A stretch of DNA of 42,381 nt from Myxococcales bacterium (GTDB taxonomy: Bacteria; Myxococcota_A; Polyangia; Polyangiales; SLQV01), in assembly GCA_007131285.1 (NCBI GenBank), contig SLQV01000076.1, positions 1-42,381 on the forward strand. Direction: 5' to 3'. The position numbers were made by a program, and so were the translations under genes. Every line of letters starts with the position of its first letter. Positions within the stretch are counted from its first letter, which is position 1. Positions 1 through 9,228 of the stretch are shown piece by piece. The notes under the pieces were generated by a model. That model was not told the DNA's origin and did no database searches. It saw only the letters and a program-made list of their open reading frames with translations.

Positions 1-1780
1 AAGCGACGCGGTCCCGACCCGCGGCTTTAGCAGCGTACATTGCTTGGTCAGCGCGTTCGATCAGAGCTTCGGCCGCCTGACCACGACTGAGTTGCGCGAC
101 GCCAATGCTCACGCTGACATAACCCCCTGGTTGGCCCGCGCCTCCAGGCACACTAGAGGTTGCCAAGGCTTGTCTAATCTTCTCACCAACGCGAGCGGCC
201 TGAAGCACTGTCGCATTGGGCAAGACCACGATGAACTCTTCACCCCCGTGACGGGCCACCGTATCGATGCGGCGCACACAACGACCGACAATCCTAGCGA
301 CCAACTTAAGCGCTTCATCGCCGACACCGTGTCCACATCGGTCGTTGAGCTGTTTGAAGTGGTCAATATCGATAAGCATCACGCTCAAGGGTTGACCGAA
401 GCGAGCTACGCGCTCGAGCTCAAGCTGTAACCTTTGTTGAAAGAGGCGGCGATTGGCTAGCCCGGTGAGATCATCGAGGGTGGACTCGGCTCGCAAACGC
501 TCGAAAAGCTCAGCATGGCTAATCGCGAGTGCCATCTGATCGGCAACAGCGCTCAGAAAGCGCACCTCCATCTCGGAAAGCGTATCCTCAGGGGGACGCG
601 TCAGTGCCAGCACCGCGATGAGCTGCTGCCGATGAATCACCGGAAAAGCTGCAAAGGAGCCGTCTCGGGCCACTTGCGACCAAAATGAGAGGTAGTGGGG
701 TTCTGCTTTGACATCGGGAACCAAGATCGGGTGGCGAATCTTGGCGACCTCACCACTGACCCCCTCGCCCTCGCGCAGCGAACGTCCCAGCACCGCTTGC
801 GGATGCTTAAACCCGGATGCCGCGCGAACGACGAATCGAATGCCACCGTCAGACCCGATCTCGCGCAAGAAAATGGCGCACTCGCGCAAGCGCAAGTCCG
901 CGAGCATACGTGAAGCGAGGTCGCTGACCACTTGCTGCAACTCGCTTTCACTGGCGGTGATGCGCAGGATATCGAAGAGCAATGCGCGTTCCCGCAGACG
1001 CTGCGCGAGCTCGTCGCGCTTGTTGCGCAACGCGAGCAACAGCTCGGATTCCTGCTCGACGTAGGCGCTGCTGCCATTATGCACCTCGTTAGGAAAGCGC
1101 TTGAGCACGATACGCCCAGAATGGGTCTTCCATGTATCTTCGGGGTCGCTGTTCAGACCGTCGGACTGCTGCGGCCCGGCATCTTCGGCGAGCGCCGCCT
1201 CGGGGTTGCGCCACAACCCCAACGGCTCGGGCCCGACGTCTTCTTCATCGTTGCGGCGTTTGCTACCGGATACACGGTTGTGCAGCGCGGCGAGCACAGT
1301 GGCGCGCACCCCGCGCCACTGTGCTCGCCACTGTCCGCGCCGCAACCCTCGCTCCTGAAGCCAGCGCAGAATAACGACGCAAACCGTCAGACCTGCAGCA
1401 AGCGCCGCAGCAAGCACCAAAGCCGTCTCGCGAAATCCTGGGAGAGCCCAACGCAAGCCGAAGTAGAAGGCTACGATCAGCCCCGCTGTCGCTAGCGCCG
1501 AACCGAGCGTGGCGCGCCCCAAACCCCGGAGCGAATAATCCACGCTTCGTGATGTTTCAGCTCGGCCACACATGTCGAGACGCGGCGTGGCCGTGTGGAC
1601 TGCATGAAGCTCTGTGTTGCTGAAATCTATCTTCCTCTTGTCAGGCTCGTGATCCGCCGACGCGCTCGCGTCGTGACCGCGTTGCACCTGGAACGACGCC
1701 TTGCGCACATCAGACCCGCCATCCTCCGGGTCGAGGCTGTCTTCGCTCATGGATCTATCCAGCCACGCGTCACGCTCCAT
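1..1780 (-). CDS. Membrane GAF-GGDEF diguanylate cyclase (3' end outside window)
   Basis: Predicted diguanylate cyclase making c-di-GMP from two GTP at the inner membrane. About 593 residues are visible and the stop lies beyond the left edge. Order of parts: an acidic N-terminus, two hydrophobic segments (about 91-108 and 118-138), a basic linker, a coiled-coil-like stretch (241-265), a GAF-like sensor domain (about 266-420) and a GGDEF domain from 430. The domain has the LIDIDHFK metal site (D471, D473), the active-site loop GGEEF (512-516) and an upstream RxxD inhibitory site (R503 to D506), so product-inhibited catalysis is expected. I chose the ATG at 1780; an in-frame ATG at 1750 is an alternative. 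An 18-bp perfect inverted repeat sits in the linker-coding part. Function by family is firm; the signal sensed is unknown. Confidence 0.9.
   Translation of the reverse strand, partial: MERDAWLDRSMSEDSLDPEDGGSDVRKASFQVQRGHDASASADHEPDKRKIDFSNTELHAVHTATPRLDMCGRAETSRSVDYSLRGLGRATLGSALATAGLIVAFYFGLRWALPGFRETALVLAAALAAGLTVCVVILRWLQERGLRRGQWRAQWRGVRATVLAALHNRVSGSKRRNDEEDVGPEPLGLWRNPEAALAEDAGPQQSDGLNSDPEDTWKTHSGRIVLKRFPNEVHNGSSAYVEQESELLLALRNKRDELAQRLRERALLFDILRITASESELQQVVSDLASRMLADLRLRECAIFLREIGSDGGIRFVVRAASGFKHPQAVLGRSLREGEGVSGEVAKIRHPILVPDVKAEPHYLSFWSQVARDGSFAAFPVIHRQQLIAVLALTRPPEDTLSEMEVRFLSAVADQMALAISHAELFERLRAESTLDDLTGLANRRLFQQRLQLELERVARFGQPLSVMLIDIDHFKQLNDRCGHGVGDEALKLVARIVGRCVRRIDTVARHGGEEFIVVLPNATVLQAARVGEKIRQALATSSVPGGAGQPGGYVSVSIGVAQLSRGQAAEALIERADQAMYAAKAAGRDRVA
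1289..1329. repeat. Perfect 18-bp inverted repeat inside the cyclase gene
   Basis: Arms at 1289-1306 (GGCGAGCACAGTGGCGCG) and 1312-1329 are exact reverse complements around the 5-nt spacer CACCC. The repeat lies in coding sequence between the membrane segments and the GAF domain (residues about 151-164). It could form a strong mRNA hairpin or a DNA cruciform. No terminator-like T run follows it. Confidence 0.85.
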
Positions 1781-2063
1781 TGATTTCCGGCCCCTTCTCA
1801 GCTCTCGTGTGCTTCCGCTGCCACCTCGGATGTGATCCCGTCTTTCGACCCCAAACCGGCTCAGCGCACTTGGACCCGCTCAGCCATCTGGCCAACTCAG
1901 CGCGCCCCACAACCCAGCTCAGACCAGCTCCGCTCTGTTTTGCGAGACACCCTGCACCCATTGAAGCAAGCACTCTGAGGGCCCGACACTCTGGACAAGA
2001 CACGAACCGAACCACGCTCGATGCGTTTGGGGGCCGCCCCTCTGCTCATTCGGTACCGTCCTG

Positions 2064-2137
2064 TGGCGATGCGTGGATTCGAACCACGGACCTAGCGCGT
2101 ATGAAACGCCCGCTCTAACCAACTGAGCTACATCGCC
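2064..2137 (-). tRNA. tRNA-Met (anticodon CAT), probably elongator
   Basis: A full cloverleaf can be drawn on the minus strand. The acceptor stem is GGCGATG/CATCGCC with 7 perfect pairs; the D arm is GCTC/GAGC; the anticodon stem is GGCGT/GCGCT with two wobble pairs and loop TTCATAC; the T arm is CGTGG-TTCGAAT-CCACG. The gene is 74 nt to discriminator base A. The CCA tail is not encoded (the next bases read CAG), so it must be added after transcription. A perfect G1-C72 pair argues against initiator tRNA; the lysidine-modified tRNA-Ile2, which also has a CAT gene anticodon, cannot be excluded by eye. Confidence 0.93.
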
Positions 2138-2601
2138 GACATGCTGCCTTCTAGAACATGGCTCGCCAAGCACTGCGTTCTGTCTGCAAAAACCGCCTTC
2201 GGTATAGCACGGACCTAAGCCTAATGCACCAGATCCACCCTCGATCTCTCTGGTGCACTGCACATCGCTTGATTCGCCTATGTTCCGCATACCTCTAGAC
2301 ATGCTCTTCGTGGCCACGGGTAGCGCTTAGGACCCGCGCCCGAAACCGCAAGCCTTCAGTGCGTGATCTTTTTTGCGCTTTGACTTCGCCTCGGAACCAG
2401 ACCTTGGAAAGCAGCGTTACCTTCGGAGAAAACAGCAACATCTTGTAGACACAATTAGGTTGAATTGCCGACAAAGCCCGCTCCGGCACCTTGGGGAGCT
2501 AGCATCCACTGCCCAGGAGCGCCAGCGCGCGAATAGGACTACCTTTCGGAATATACCGCTTTTCCGTAAAAGCCTTAGCCAGGCTCACACATTGACCGCG
2601 T
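2138..2601. other. Gene-free stretch upstream of the tRNA
   Basis: About 460 bp between the 5' end of the minus-strand tRNA and the stop of the next gene. Short open frames here lack signal peptides, motifs or convincing ribosome sites. The tRNA promoter should lie here, but I cannot place its -35 and -10 boxes reliably. Confidence 0.5.
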
Positions 2602-3360
2602 TTACCGAACTTGGTAGCCGACGCTCATCACGAAAACCACTTGGTGCCGCGTAATTCCCTGCTCGGCTAGCCAACCAGGTTCCCGAAAATCCGAAGGATC
2701 ATCAACGCTCAACCTGTTTAAAAAATGCACGGCGTATTGAACTTCTGCACGAATGGGAAGAGCGCCCCAGCGTGCCTCGTCCCCAAGAGGAATATCGTAG
2801 CGCAGGCCAACGCCGAGTAATAACGCGGGACCACTGTGCCGCCGCTCTTCACGCACCTGTCGGGCAAACGGCGACGCAACGGTGCCTTCGTCTGCGGGAA
2901 TAGCGTAGTGAGCAAACGACTGAGAGTAGGCTCCATAAACGCCAAAGAACACCCGGAGTTCGTCGAGCACATCAAGGAGATGGTAACGCAATCCGCCGCC
3001 GAGCATGAGCTCGCGGGCAGACACGCTCCCGGTAAACCGCTCGGGTCGCAGAGCTTGTTCATAGAGGTCTCTATTCGGGCCTCCAGCCAAACTTACCCTA
3101 CCGAAGGGAACGATTTCAAAGCGACGGCCGATATCGACGACCGGCGCCTCAACTTGAAGCGCAAAGGCGGATTGAAACTCCGCTTCCGGCGCGCCCGGCT
3201 GCGTGATTCCTGAACCCACCGGCACCGCTGCGAGCACACCTACCGCAAGGCCCCACTCGAAGCCTGGAGAGGTGCCGTCCTCTGCGCGGGCGCCTGAAGC
3301 CACGAGCGCAAAGGCCACGCCAAGGACGAGCGCAAAACCGCCTTCACGCACCCGGCACAC
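2602..3360 (-). CDS. Predicted outer-membrane beta-barrel protein, function unknown
   Basis: A secreted protein of about 252 residues. From the GTG at 3360 it begins with a clear signal peptide (basic MCRVREGG, hydrophobic core 8-20, cleavage after AGARA near residue 26). The mature part alternates polar and hydrophobic residues in strand-like runs such as FEIVPFGRVSLAGG, LMLGGGLRYHLL and LLLGVGLRYDIPLG, with periplasmic and loop-like turns between, and ends in YQVR. This fits a small outer-membrane beta-barrel. The frame is open upstream to a TTG at 3573 and an ATG at 3537 (with GGGGG about 9 nt ahead), but that stretch is Arg-rich and would bury the signal peptide, so I prefer 3360. I recognise no specific family. 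It is a single gene, with about 330 bp between its start and the LysM gene upstream. Confidence 0.7.
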   Translation of the reverse strand: MCRVREGGFALVLGVAFALVASGARAEDGTSPGFEWGLAVGVLAAVPVGSGITQPGAPEAEFQSAFALQVEAPVVDIGRRFEIVPFGRVSLAGGPNRDLYEQALRPERFTGSVSARELMLGGGLRYHLLDVLDELRVFFGVYGAYSQSFAHYAIPADEGTVASPFARQVREERRHSGPALLLGVGLRYDIPLGDEARWGALPIRAEVQYAVHFLNRLSVDDPSDFREPGWLAEQGITRHQVVFVMSVGYQVR

Positions 3361-3688
3361 ATTAGCACGACGACGGCATTCCGTTGGATCCCGTTCGTTG
3401 CTGACCAACGACCTGAGCCGGCGGACGTCGGCGGCGAAACGCCTCACGAACCCAAAGTTCGCGGCGGTTTTCAGCTGTGAGCGCCCGCGCCTCACACCCT
3501 TAAACTGCGCACGCAGCTCGCTTAACTGCACACCCATGCGTATGACCCCCACCGCAAAAACCACGACGCGCAACCTAGACCCGAAGTAGGGGCAGCGGTA
3601 GAGCTAAGCGCTTAAAAAGACGAAAGGGCCGCCCCCTGCGACGAGTGACGAGGGCGACGGGACCACTCTTGACATAAGCGCCCACGCC

Positions 3689-4672
3689 CTAGCGTGCCAG
3701 GGCGCGCTCCGCCTGAGCGGCGGCGAATACCTCAATAACCTTGGGGGAGGTCAAAGTAGGGTCGAGGCGGGCACTCGGCGTTTCGGCAAGCGCAGCATCG
3801 AAGGCGATGCGCGCAGCGGGATCGTTGCCAAGCGCCACCAAAGCTTGACCTAGCAAAAGGTTGTAGGGTGCAACGGGTGCACCCTGAGGCTCAAGCTCGC
3901 CAATGAGTCGAGCCGCAAGCACAATCGCATCCGAAAAACGGCTCGCGCGCAGCAAGCTCTCGAGTTCAATGAGACGCTCACCGCTCTGAGCATCGCTGCC
4001 GCTAGGCCGACGGCATGCCCAACGACCGAGTGCGTCGAGTTTACGCCGCGCGGCCGCTGTGAGACCGATCTCGAGAAGAGGTACGTCAATGACCGTTCCC
4101 TGCTTGGGTTTCTCTCGGACGGAAGCATTGTAGCGCCGCAGAAGTTGGGCACCCGTTTCCGCCGCCAATCCGTAGCGGGAGGCGACCGCTTCAAGCGTCT
4201 CGCCTCCCCGAAGCGTGTGCTGGAGTACAGGCGGCACGTTGAGCACGGTTCCCGGGCTCAAGCGCGGACTTTGCACCGAGTCATTGAGTTCACGCAGAAC
4301 AAATTGCCTGTAACTCTCGCCTAGCAACCCTTGAGCAATGCGCGAAAAGCTTGATGCGGCGTCTAGTCGCACCTCGCTAGCGTGCGGGATTAGCAAACGT
4401 TGTCCTGCCGCAAGACGACCGTTACTGTCTTGCTTTAGCGCGTTCGCATTAGCGAGCACCGCGGCGAAAAGCGCGTCTCCGTAGTAGTATACCGCAAGCT
4501 TTGCGAGCGTTTCGTCGTCTGTTGACAAGTGCACAAGCTGGGGCCCGACGCGCTGGGCCTGCACTGGCAGAGTACTCATGCCAGTCATCAAGGCGCAGAT
4601 CACACTCCACACCCGTGGCCGGCGCACGACTTTCCAAACGCAAACCATGGAACTGTAGACCAAGGCGCTCAT
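3689..4672 (-). CDS. Secreted LysM-domain protein with TPR-like C-terminus
   Basis: A 327-residue exported protein likely to bind peptidoglycan. The start at 4672 is set by a strong ribosome site (GGGAGGAGTG just upstream); residues 1-40 form a signal peptide ending at PVQAQ. A first LysM-like module (about 46-97) has the typical LAVYYYGD and final LLIP pattern; a second (about 153-200) runs from HTLRGGETLEAVASRYG to a VIDVPL end. A helical C-terminal part (about 240-327: YNLLLGQALVALGNDPAARIAF) resembles TPR repeats. It follows the kinase gene by 52 bp on the same strand and is probably cotranscribed, suggesting that the kinase and this cell-wall protein act together. The binding partner is unknown. 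Confidence 0.78.
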   Translation of the reverse strand: MSALVYSSMVCVWKVVRRPRVWSVICALMTGMSTLPVQAQRVGPQLVHLSTDDETLAKLAVYYYGDALFAAVLANANALKQDSNGRLAAGQRLLIPHASEVRLDAASSFSRIAQGLLGESYRQFVLRELNDSVQSPRLSPGTVLNVPPVLQHTLRGGETLEAVASRYGLAAETGAQLLRRYNASVREKPKQGTVIDVPLLEIGLTAAARRKLDALGRWACRRPSGSDAQSGERLIELESLLRASRFSDAIVLAARLIGELEPQGAPVAPYNLLLGQALVALGNDPAARIAFDAALAETPSARLDPTLTSPKVIEVFAAAQAERALAR

Positions 4673-4724
4673 CACTCCTCCCGCCCGTCTGAGGCGCGTA
4701 CCCTGAGGCGCAAGGCGCGGCCCT

Positions 4725-6164
4725 TCATTCCGAGCTCCGCTCGCGCATACGCGCGCTGTCCACCGCTGCGCTCTTATCTGAAAGAGCAGGGCGCAGCGAA
4801 GGCTCTGCAAGCGTACGCGATTCGATGCGCGGAGCCTTGCCCATACGTACATCCATGAAAATCGTAAGGATGCCCCCCGGTTCCAACGTGATCACCTCGA
4901 CCTGCTCTCCGAGTTCAGGGTGACGTACGGCCACGTGATGGCGACCCGATGCCAGCGGAAACGGCTGGGCAAATGGCGTAAAGCCCATACTCTGATTGTC
5001 GATTAAGACCTCTGCCCACGGGTCAACGTGGACCTGAACTAATCCAACGGAACCGGAACCTTGGGCGAAAGCCGACGAGAAATAAGAGGTTGTCGGCCCA
5101 GGTCCCAGCAGCTCGTAGCCAAGCGCCAACGTGCAGATGAGCGCCGAAAGCAGTGTTTGCCTCAGCATATGTCGGCGCATCTGTCCCCAATCGAGAGACT
5201 TCTTTCCAACAAATCGCAGATTGCTCATCGAGAGCACCGAGTCGGCCTGTTCCGGGTTTAGCACCCCGACATCTCGCTGGTAGATAACCAGCCGAGCGCT
5301 GTGATTGGTCGCCACCCGCGGGGCGAGGAACTCTGCCAAATCATCGATCAGCGCCTGAGTTGTTGGATAACGGTTGGCCGGCATCTTCTGCATGCAGCGA
5401 CCGATGATACGCTCTAGCGATCGGGGCACTGCCGTGTTCACTCGGCGCGGTGGCGTGTATTCGCTGAGGCGAATCTTCTGCATCACCGAGGCCGAATCGT
5501 CCTCGATGAAAGGTTTCCGCCCGGTCACCATCTGGTAGAGCACGATTCCTAGTGAAAAGATGTCACTGCGATAGTCGATGCGGTCGCCGAGGATTTGCTC
5601 AGGGCTCATGTAACTCGGCGTGCCAAGACCCGTGCCGGTTTCGGTCAGATCCGTCAGCTTGTCGTCCCGAGCAATGCCGAAATCCATGAGTTTGACCTCG
5701 CCTTGATGCGAGAGCATGACGTTAGCTGGCTTCACATCTCGATGAACAAGGCCACGAAAGTGTGCGTAATCCAGAGCACGGGCGACGTTGAGGGCGACGA
5801 TGGCAGCGACTTCGATCGGCAGGACGGGCGTGCGTTCCAGTAGGTCGAAAAGATCGATCCCCTCGACGTACTCCATGACGATAAAGATGCCGTCGTCGTT
5901 TTTGATGAAGTCATGAACATGGATAATGTTTTCGTGCTGCAGTTCCGCCATGAAGCGCGCTTCGCGCTCGAAGCGCTCTGCAAACTGTGCGTCCGAAAGC
6001 GCAACCGCCGGGCGCAATGCCTTAATCGCCACCCGGCGTCCCAAGGGCTCTTGGACGGCCCGGTAGACCACCGCCATCCCACCACTACCGATCTCTCCGG
6101 TAATGCGGCAGTTGAGCACATGCTTGAAAGACATTCGCTTAAGGCTACGGAGCCCCCCGTCCAT
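4725..6164 (-). CDS. PknB-type Ser/Thr protein kinase with TM segment and PEGA domain
   Basis: A 479-residue membrane kinase. The catalytic domain (about 16-285) has all key motifs: glycine loop GSGGMAVVY (26-34), VAIK lysine K48, HRDVKPAN with catalytic D143, DFG (161-163), and the GTPSYMSPEQ activation segment. A hydrophobic segment (about 337-354) separates it from an external PEGA-like domain (about 374-440: VQVHVDPWAEVLIDN...GFTPF...PFPLASGRHHVAVRHP). This is the standard layout of kinases that sense envelope or ligand cues and phosphorylate cytoplasmic targets. An ATG at 6134 (MSFKHVLN) is an alternative start. The gene is followed by the LysM gene and faces a divergent ECF-like sigma gene 173 bp away. 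Kinase assignment is secure; substrates are unknown. Confidence 0.95.
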   Translation of the reverse strand: MDGGLRSLKRMSFKHVLNCRITGEIGSGGMAVVYRAVQEPLGRRVAIKALRPAVALSDAQFAERFEREARFMAELQHENIIHVHDFIKNDDGIFIVMEYVEGIDLFDLLERTPVLPIEVAAIVALNVARALDYAHFRGLVHRDVKPANVMLSHQGEVKLMDFGIARDDKLTDLTETGTGLGTPSYMSPEQILGDRIDYRSDIFSLGIVLYQMVTGRKPFIEDDSASVMQKIRLSEYTPPRRVNTAVPRSLERIIGRCMQKMPANRYPTTQALIDDLAEFLAPRVATNHSARLVIYQRDVGVLNPEQADSVLSMSNLRFVGKKSLDWGQMRRHMLRQTLLSALICTLALGYELLGPGPTTSYFSSAFAQGSGSVGLVQVHVDPWAEVLIDNQSMGFTPFAQPFPLASGRHHVAVRHPELGEQVEVITLEPGGILTIFMDVRMGKAPRIESRTLAEPSLRPALSDKSAAVDSARMRERSSE

Positions 6165-6337
6165 CTGTCAATTGCGCTCGCAGTGCATAGGCGTTCAAGG
6201 GAGATCAACCCGAGGGCCATGGACTCAACAAGGGGGCGTGCTGAGCGCACTTGTAGGCCGCCTTTTTTACGTGCAGCGACGACCGTCTCTGCAGGGGTTA
6301 ATCGCTTAAATCCAGGGGCGGTTGCACAAATCACCTC

Positions 6338-7900
6338 TTGAACGATTACGCGCTAGACAACCCAAGAGTTGACGCGCGGGCCGCTTCCAGCCATGCCTCA
6401 CCCGTGCAGCCGTCTGTCACGGCGCTCTTGGACGACCGGCGTCTCATTCTCGCCATCCTTAACGGCGACGGGGAGGCTTGGGAAAGCCTAGTCCTTCGCC
6501 ATCAACCTACTGTGGCCGCGGTTGTGGTTCGCGTCCTCGAAGCCCACGGCGTCTTTGATACCGGACGTCTGCGCACGCTTGTGCAGACGCTCTTCATGGA
6601 TCTCGAGCGCGCAGGCTATGCTGGCCTGCGCGGCTGGTCCGGCCGTTCAACCTTTAGGGCTTATTTAGCGGCCTTCGCGCGGGAGAGCGCGGAAGCCGCG
6701 CTTGGTGAAACAACACCTGTTTCTCTTAGGATACCTAGCACCACATCGCTGCCGGCGACGGCGGCAAGCGTCTCCGAGAAATCCAGCGAACTTGAAGCGA
6801 TGCTTGTGGCCCTTGGGCGGCTTGCGCCCCAGCACCAGGCTATCCTCTGGCTGCGCGTCCTCGGGCTCAAGGCCTCGGAAATCGCATCGCTGCTTGGCCT
6901 ACCTCAAACGACTGTCCTCGCCGATCTCCACCATATCGCTCGGCGTTTTTCCATGGGACTTCGCCTGGAGCCAGCGCACGGCGTAGCTGCTTTCGCCTAC
7001 GTGCTCGGCGCTGCGACTGTCAAGGAACAAGTCCAACTAGCGCTGCGTACCGAGTACCAAGACACTGTCCAGACCCTGCGCGCACGGGTTAGCGCCGCCT
7101 GGCTGGCTTTGCGCCGAGAAGGTCTCAGCGCCGAAGAACTCGGCGAAGAAGTCGTAGTGACGACGGATCTTGCGGCGGCCTTTGCGGACGGCTCACTTCA
7201 GAACAGCGAGCGCAACAGCCTTGAAGCCAAACTGATCGCCTCTCGGCGCACGCTCTTCAAGACCGCTTCGCTCCAGCAAGACTTGCAGGCACTGAACGTT
7301 CTGCGCGCGGCCAGGAGCCTTGAGAACTCGCTTGCTCTTGGCGCCACGTGCCTCGCCGCCGGCCAAGTGCGTTGGGCGGATTACTTCCTCGGGGAAACAT
7401 CCGATAAAAGCCAAGAATATTATGCTTTTAAGGCAATATATGACGGGCTCTCGCAACTCGAACGAAAAGAACCTACCACCTCAGCCGCAGCAACCGTTGT
7501 CCGCCATGAACGCTCCTTGGACCCGAAGTCGGGCAATCGGCTGGTCAATGGTTTTTTCTGTCTCTGTCTGAACGATTTTCAAGCGGCAGCGAGTGCCCTT
7601 GAAGAGTTATCGGGAAAAGGCCCGGTCTACCGCCAACTCTACCTTTTGGCGCTTGGAGGCGGTCATTCAGTTAGCGACGCCAAACGAATGGCCACAGAAA
7701 CGCTAGCGCGGGCGCTACCGGACCCCTTGCTCACCCAACTCGCCGAGCACATCCGTGCCCTGCCCCAGGGGAGAGCACTCCCCTGGGAGCTTGTACGTCG
7801 CCACCTATTCGAAGTGGTCTCTCCGCTGATTATGCGACTTCTGCGCACCGAGCTCACCGGCCCCTCACGCATACCTCCACCTTATCATCCATCCGCTTAG
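6338..7900 (+). CDS. ECF-like sigma factor with anti-sigma-like remnant and long C-terminal extension
   Basis: A 520-residue protein. Residues 36-118 resemble sigma region 2 (ILAILNGDGEAWESLVLRH and the later GWSGRSTFRAYLAAFARESA), though the usual core-binding part is divergent. Residues 151-208 form a good sigma region 4 helix-turn-helix (LGRLAPQHQAILWLRVLGLKASEIASLLGLP). Residues 277-305 (DLAAAFADGSLQNSERNSLEAK...) match the pattern of zinc-type anti-sigma domains, but the Cys residues are absent. About 210 further helical residues follow. The start is a TTG at 6338; no in-frame ATG lies ahead of region 2. It is divergent from the Ser/Thr kinase gene. Region 4 is the strongest evidence; promoter recognition in vivo is inferred. 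Confidence 0.72.
   Translation: MNDYALDNPRVDARAASSHASPVQPSVTALLDDRRLILAILNGDGEAWESLVLRHQPTVAAVVVRVLEAHGVFDTGRLRTLVQTLFMDLERAGYAGLRGWSGRSTFRAYLAAFARESAEAALGETTPVSLRIPSTTSLPATAASVSEKSSELEAMLVALGRLAPQHQAILWLRVLGLKASEIASLLGLPQTTVLADLHHIARRFSMGLRLEPAHGVAAFAYVLGAATVKEQVQLALRTEYQDTVQTLRARVSAAWLALRREGLSAEELGEEVVVTTDLAAAFADGSLQNSERNSLEAKLIASRRTLFKTASLQQDLQALNVLRAARSLENSLALGATCLAAGQVRWADYFLGETSDKSQEYYAFKAIYDGLSQLERKEPTTSAAATVVRHERSLDPKSGNRLVNGFFCLCLNDFQAAASALEELSGKGPVYRQLYLLALGGGHSVSDAKRMATETLARALPDPLLTQLAEHIRALPQGRALPWELVRRHLFEVVSPLIMRLLRTELTGPSRIPPPYHPSA
6608..6632. repeat. Intragenic perfect hairpin, 9-bp arms
   Basis: CGCGCAGGC (6608-6616) and GCCTGCGCG (6624-6632) are exact reverse complements around a 7-nt loop, inside the sigma-factor gene. 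Confidence 0.7.
7764..7787. repeat. Intragenic perfect hairpin, 10-bp arms
   Basis: CCCAGGGGAG (7764-7773) and CTCCCCTGGG (7778-7787) pair perfectly around the tetraloop AGCA near the 3' end of the sigma-factor gene. No T run follows, so it is not a standard terminator. Confidence 0.75.
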
Positions 7901-8121
7901 CGCAGCACAGAGCGTGCTTGAGAGGTGTGTTCTGCGGCGCCACCTGCAATCCCTAGCGCGCATCTGCCTTAGGTTGATCCGCGACACCACTACGCTCGCA
8001 TCTCGCCAAACACCTCGTGCTTACCAAAGCCATGTTTCGATTCCACGCCCCCTTCCCGTCGCGCCCGGCCGCCGGCCAGGCTCACCTTATTTCTTCGCAC
8101 GTTTTTGGGTTCCTTCCCGCT

Positions 8122-9228
8122 CTAGCGCAGGAGGCAAAGTGCGCGCGTGTCCCAAGCAAAGCCACCGAAGGGGTCGCGTAGGGCAAACTCGAAGCGAACG
8201 AAGACACTCTGTGCCTCCGTGAGAAGGTTCTCCTCGTTCGGTCCGCGAGTAGGATTAAAAACGATGGGACCGTCGGCGGCTTCAGTATCGGCGAACACGG
8301 TAAACTGCCTGTCAATTCGACCAAAATTCGAAAAGTGGGCTACCGACACCACTACGCGTTCTTCCGCAGAGAGCGCTACGCGTCTTTCGGCCGGGTAGTT
8401 GAACGAAATCTCGGGGTCGCCGGCCTCACTAACCGACCAGGCACGAACACCGGCCTCAAATAGCTCACTGCGCTCGGCGCACGGTCCTGTTGCTGCCGAT
8501 TCATCAAAGCGGGTGCGGGGCCAAGCAGCCTCGCCAAGCATCAGCCAATCCGCTGGCACCGCTGGATGCCGGCCGATAGGCCCTTCAGCCCCGCGCAGCC
8601 GTACGGGCAACACCCATAGCTGAGGATCTCGCGTCGATGCGGAAGTCGCCACGGCACCTTCTTCACCGACCGGAAGGCAGCGGATATTGCCGAGTACTTC
8701 GGCCGCTCCGATCGCGTCAGCATCCGCCCCGGAGGAGCCAGAGGCTGGTTCTGGATCAGATGGAGCACCAGCGCCCACTTCGATCTCGCCGCGGTCGCAG
8801 AAGGCGCCGGCCAGCAGAATGCCGGTGCTCGGGTCGCTGTCACCGGGCACCTCGAAGGAAATCTCCAAGCCCTCGGTGGCTTCGTGCAACCCCGAAGAAA
8901 CGAAAAAGGGTGCCGATGCACAGGCATCCGCGCCCGTCGGGATAGGCCTGCGCGCACAAGCCAACATAAAGTATCCATAGGGCGGCGTGGCCCGCGGAGC
9001 GACGACTCGCGGACGGATACGCACGCGCTCACCCGGCGCTGGCGAGGCGCGTTCCGGGTCGGTCTCGACTTCGAGGCGAACTCCGAGTAACCGAAAGTTG
9101 CTGATGGCCACCCCGGGCGTCAAATCCGAACCACACGCAAGAAGACCGAGCACGACGCCGCTGAGCAATACCCCCAAGCCCAAACCCCTTCGCTGGCCTA
9201 TTGGCTTGCATTTGACACTAAAAAGCAA
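8122..9228 (-). CDS. Lipoprotein coupled to the TonB receptor, function unknown
   Basis: An approximately 368-residue lipoprotein. With a TTG start at 9228 the protein opens with a basic n-region, a hydrophobic core and the lipobox LLAC (C32), followed by GSD. This start lies inside the last codons of the receptor gene (overlap of 11 nt) with GGAG about 8 nt upstream, so translational coupling is likely. The mature protein has strand-rich stretches (VRLEVETDPERASPAPGERV), a short acidic low-complexity part (DPEPASGSSGADADA) and several Cys. I recognise no domain family. As partner of a TonB receptor it might be a surface ligand-binding lipoprotein, by analogy with SusD-like or similar pairs, but no SusD similarity is visible. 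Confidence 0.75.
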   Translation of the reverse strand: MLFSVKCKPIGQRRGLGLGVLLSGVVLGLLACGSDLTPGVAISNFRLLGVRLEVETDPERASPAPGERVRIRPRVVAPRATPPYGYFMLACARRPIPTGADACASAPFFVSSGLHEATEGLEISFEVPGDSDPSTGILLAGAFCDRGEIEVGAGAPSDPEPASGSSGADADAIGAAEVLGNIRCLPVGEEGAVATSASTRDPQLWVLPVRLRGAEGPIGRHPAVPADWLMLGEAAWPRTRFDESAATGPCAERSELFEAGVRAWSVSEAGDPEISFNYPAERRVALSAEERVVVSVAHFSNFGRIDRQFTVFADTEAADGPIVFNPTRGPNEENLLTEAQSVFVRFEFALRDPFGGFAWDTRALCLLR

